From Bryobacterales bacterium (GTDB lineage: Bacteria > Acidobacteriota > Terriglobia > Bryobacterales > Bryobacteraceae): a stretch of DNA of 8,562 nt. Location: contig PLRZ01000551.1 in NCBI GenBank assembly GCA_003164075.1, positions 2,122 to 10,683 on the forward strand, written 5' to 3'. Each line of letters opens with the position of its first letter. Position 1 is the stretch's first letter. The notes under the pieces were generated by a model, which was not told the DNA's origin, ran no database searches, and saw nothing but the letters and a program-made list of their open reading frames with translations. Shown piece by piece: positions 6,844-8,562 of this stretch. The translations under genes and the position numbers were made by a program.

Positions 6844-7077
6844 CTACTTCGCGACGTAACCGTCCAGGGTCTTCTTCTCCTTGTAATACTTGCCGGGCGC
6901 CGTCAGGTTCTTGCTCATCGCGTCCTTATCGGCAACGGTCTTCTCGTGGCAAAATGTGCAGGACTTCTTTGTGTTCTTGGCGTACTCGGCGGTGCCGTAC
7001 GACGCCGTCGTACAGACCAGGAATCCACCCAGCAAAATGGCAGCCGGCAGAATCGTCTTCAAATTCAAATGGGACAT
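6844..7077 (-). CDS. Small secreted monohaem cytochrome c
   Basis: A 77-aa precursor. Residues 1 to about 25-30 form a signal peptide (basic start, then hydrophobic core LPAAILLGGFLV), with export to the periplasm expected. The mature part of roughly 50 residues has a single haem site CTFCH (Cys40, Cys43, His44), with Met54 a candidate sixth ligand, followed by a Lys/Tyr-rich tail (NLTAPGKYYKEKKTL). It is likely a soluble electron shuttle that takes electrons from the membrane cytochromes of the same operon. The start has GGAGG at 7082-7086. It is the first gene behind the sigma-54-type promoter, so it should be the most directly controlled. I recall similar short cytochromes with an NLT-GKYY tail near multihaem genes, with no gene name. 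Confidence 0.85.
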   Translation of the reverse strand: MSHLNLKTILPAAILLGGFLVCTTASYGTAEYAKNTKKSCTFCHEKTVADKDAMSKNLTAPGKYYKEKKTLDGYVAK

Positions 7078-7097
7078 GTAGCCTCCACAACGAGGTA

Positions 7098-7113
7098 AGC
7101 AATTGCGCTTCCA
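7098..7113 (-). promoter_or_regulatory. Sigma-54 (-24/-12) promoter of the cytochrome operon
   Basis: The minus strand reads TGGAAGCGCAATTGCT. GG and GC are exactly 10 nt apart, and TGG, A and TTGCT match the sigma-54 consensus (TGGCACG-N4-TTGCW). It faces the cytochrome operon and lies beside a gene for a sigma-54 activator, which makes it credible. Transcription would begin near 7087, only about 10 nt before the ATG, so the ribosome site GGAGG would sit at the very 5' end of the mRNA. Confidence 0.65.
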
Positions 7114-7167
7114 CGCCGTATCTCCTGCCCTGCGGTCGGATTAGCGGACTTTCCCCCTGCCAACTTG

Positions 7168-7199
7168 GGGGCAATGCCCCGCAAAAGACTCAAATTGAG
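7168..7199. promoter_or_regulatory. Candidate activator-binding palindromes (UAS)
   Basis: Two short palindromes each have a single central base: GGGGCA-A-TGCCCC (7168-7180) and CTCAA-A-TTGAG (7189-7199). A further near-copy of the first on the other strand is TTTGGGGCAATTG, complement of 7201-7212 plus one base. They lie about 80-112 nt upstream of the predicted sigma-54 start near 7087, the usual distance for enhancer sites of this activator class. Binding is inferred from position and symmetry only. Confidence 0.4.
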
Positions 7200-7203
7200 C
7201 CAA

Positions 7204-7230
7204 TTGCCCCAAACCGGCACTTGGTATACT
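7204..7230 (+). promoter_or_regulatory. Possible sigma-70 type promoter of the regulator gene
   Basis: TATACT at 7225-7230 is a good -10 element. TTGCCC at 7204-7209 could be the -35 with a short 15-nt spacer. RNA would start near 7237, leaving about 11 nt before the ATG at 7248 and no clear ribosome site. The -35 overlaps the candidate activator sites, so autoregulation is possible. Confidence 0.3.
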
Positions 7231-7247
7231 GAGAAACAAGCTCCCGA

Positions 7248-8562
<1,315 letters not shown>

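Noticed and set aside
7168..7183. Plus-strand GG-N10-GC that could be a sigma-54 promoter for the regulator
   Set aside because: It lies inside a palindrome, lacks the TT before GC and the rest of the consensus, and the TATACT box downstream is a better candidate.

Overview
This is a GC-rich bacterial window. It is dominated by a minus-strand operon for membrane-bound multiheme cytochromes, read from a divergent control region next to a sigma-54-dependent regulator. The best guess for the source is an Acidobacteriota genome of the Solibacter/Bryobacter type. That rests on the mix of a secreted sialate O-acetylesterase, a tiny coiled-coil protein, a nested GCTCCCTCACGG-type palindrome I associate from memory with those genomes, and Geobacter-like electron-transfer genes. 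The assignment is inference, not proof.

Left part (1-2416): a secreted sialate O-acetylesterase (minus), a 74-nt nested palindrome inside a roughly 150-bp gene-free gap, a 62-aa coiled-coil protein (minus), and a divergently read single-domain rhodanese (plus). The rhodanese ends 4 nt from the last gene of the cytochrome operon, which converges on it.

Central part (2421-7077, all minus, read right to left): six closely spaced genes. They encode (1) a small secreted monoheme cytochrome c, (2) a degenerate CheY-receiver-like protein, (3) a cytoplasmic protein with two copies of a four-cysteine module, (4) a 94-aa protein with two membrane helices, (5) a 567-aa fusion of nine c-type haem motifs with a FdnI/HydC-like di-haem b membrane domain (CbcL-like), and (6) a 484-aa NapC/NirT-family protein with three predicted membrane helices and six haem motifs, the first being CX3CH (ImcH-like). 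Together they would carry 16 c-type haems and probably two b-type haems. The simplest reading is an inner-membrane menaquinol-oxidising module that passes electrons to the periplasm. In Geobacter, CbcL and ImcH are known as separately encoded inner-membrane routes used at different redox potentials. Here similar architectures sit side by side in one operon with three small accessory proteins of unknown function.

Right part (7078-8562): the control region contains a good -24/-12 (sigma-54) promoter facing the operon, with palindromes 80-110 bp upstream of the predicted start that could be activator sites. The regulator (plus, cut by the window end) has an N-terminal PAS domain carrying a cysteine cluster, an AAA+ sigma-54 activation domain and the start of a Fis-type helix-turn-helix. 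A redox or metal signal sensed by the PAS cysteines could switch on the cytochrome operon. No stretch longer than 300 nt lacks a gene. I saw no tRNA, rRNA, CRISPR array or insertion sequence.
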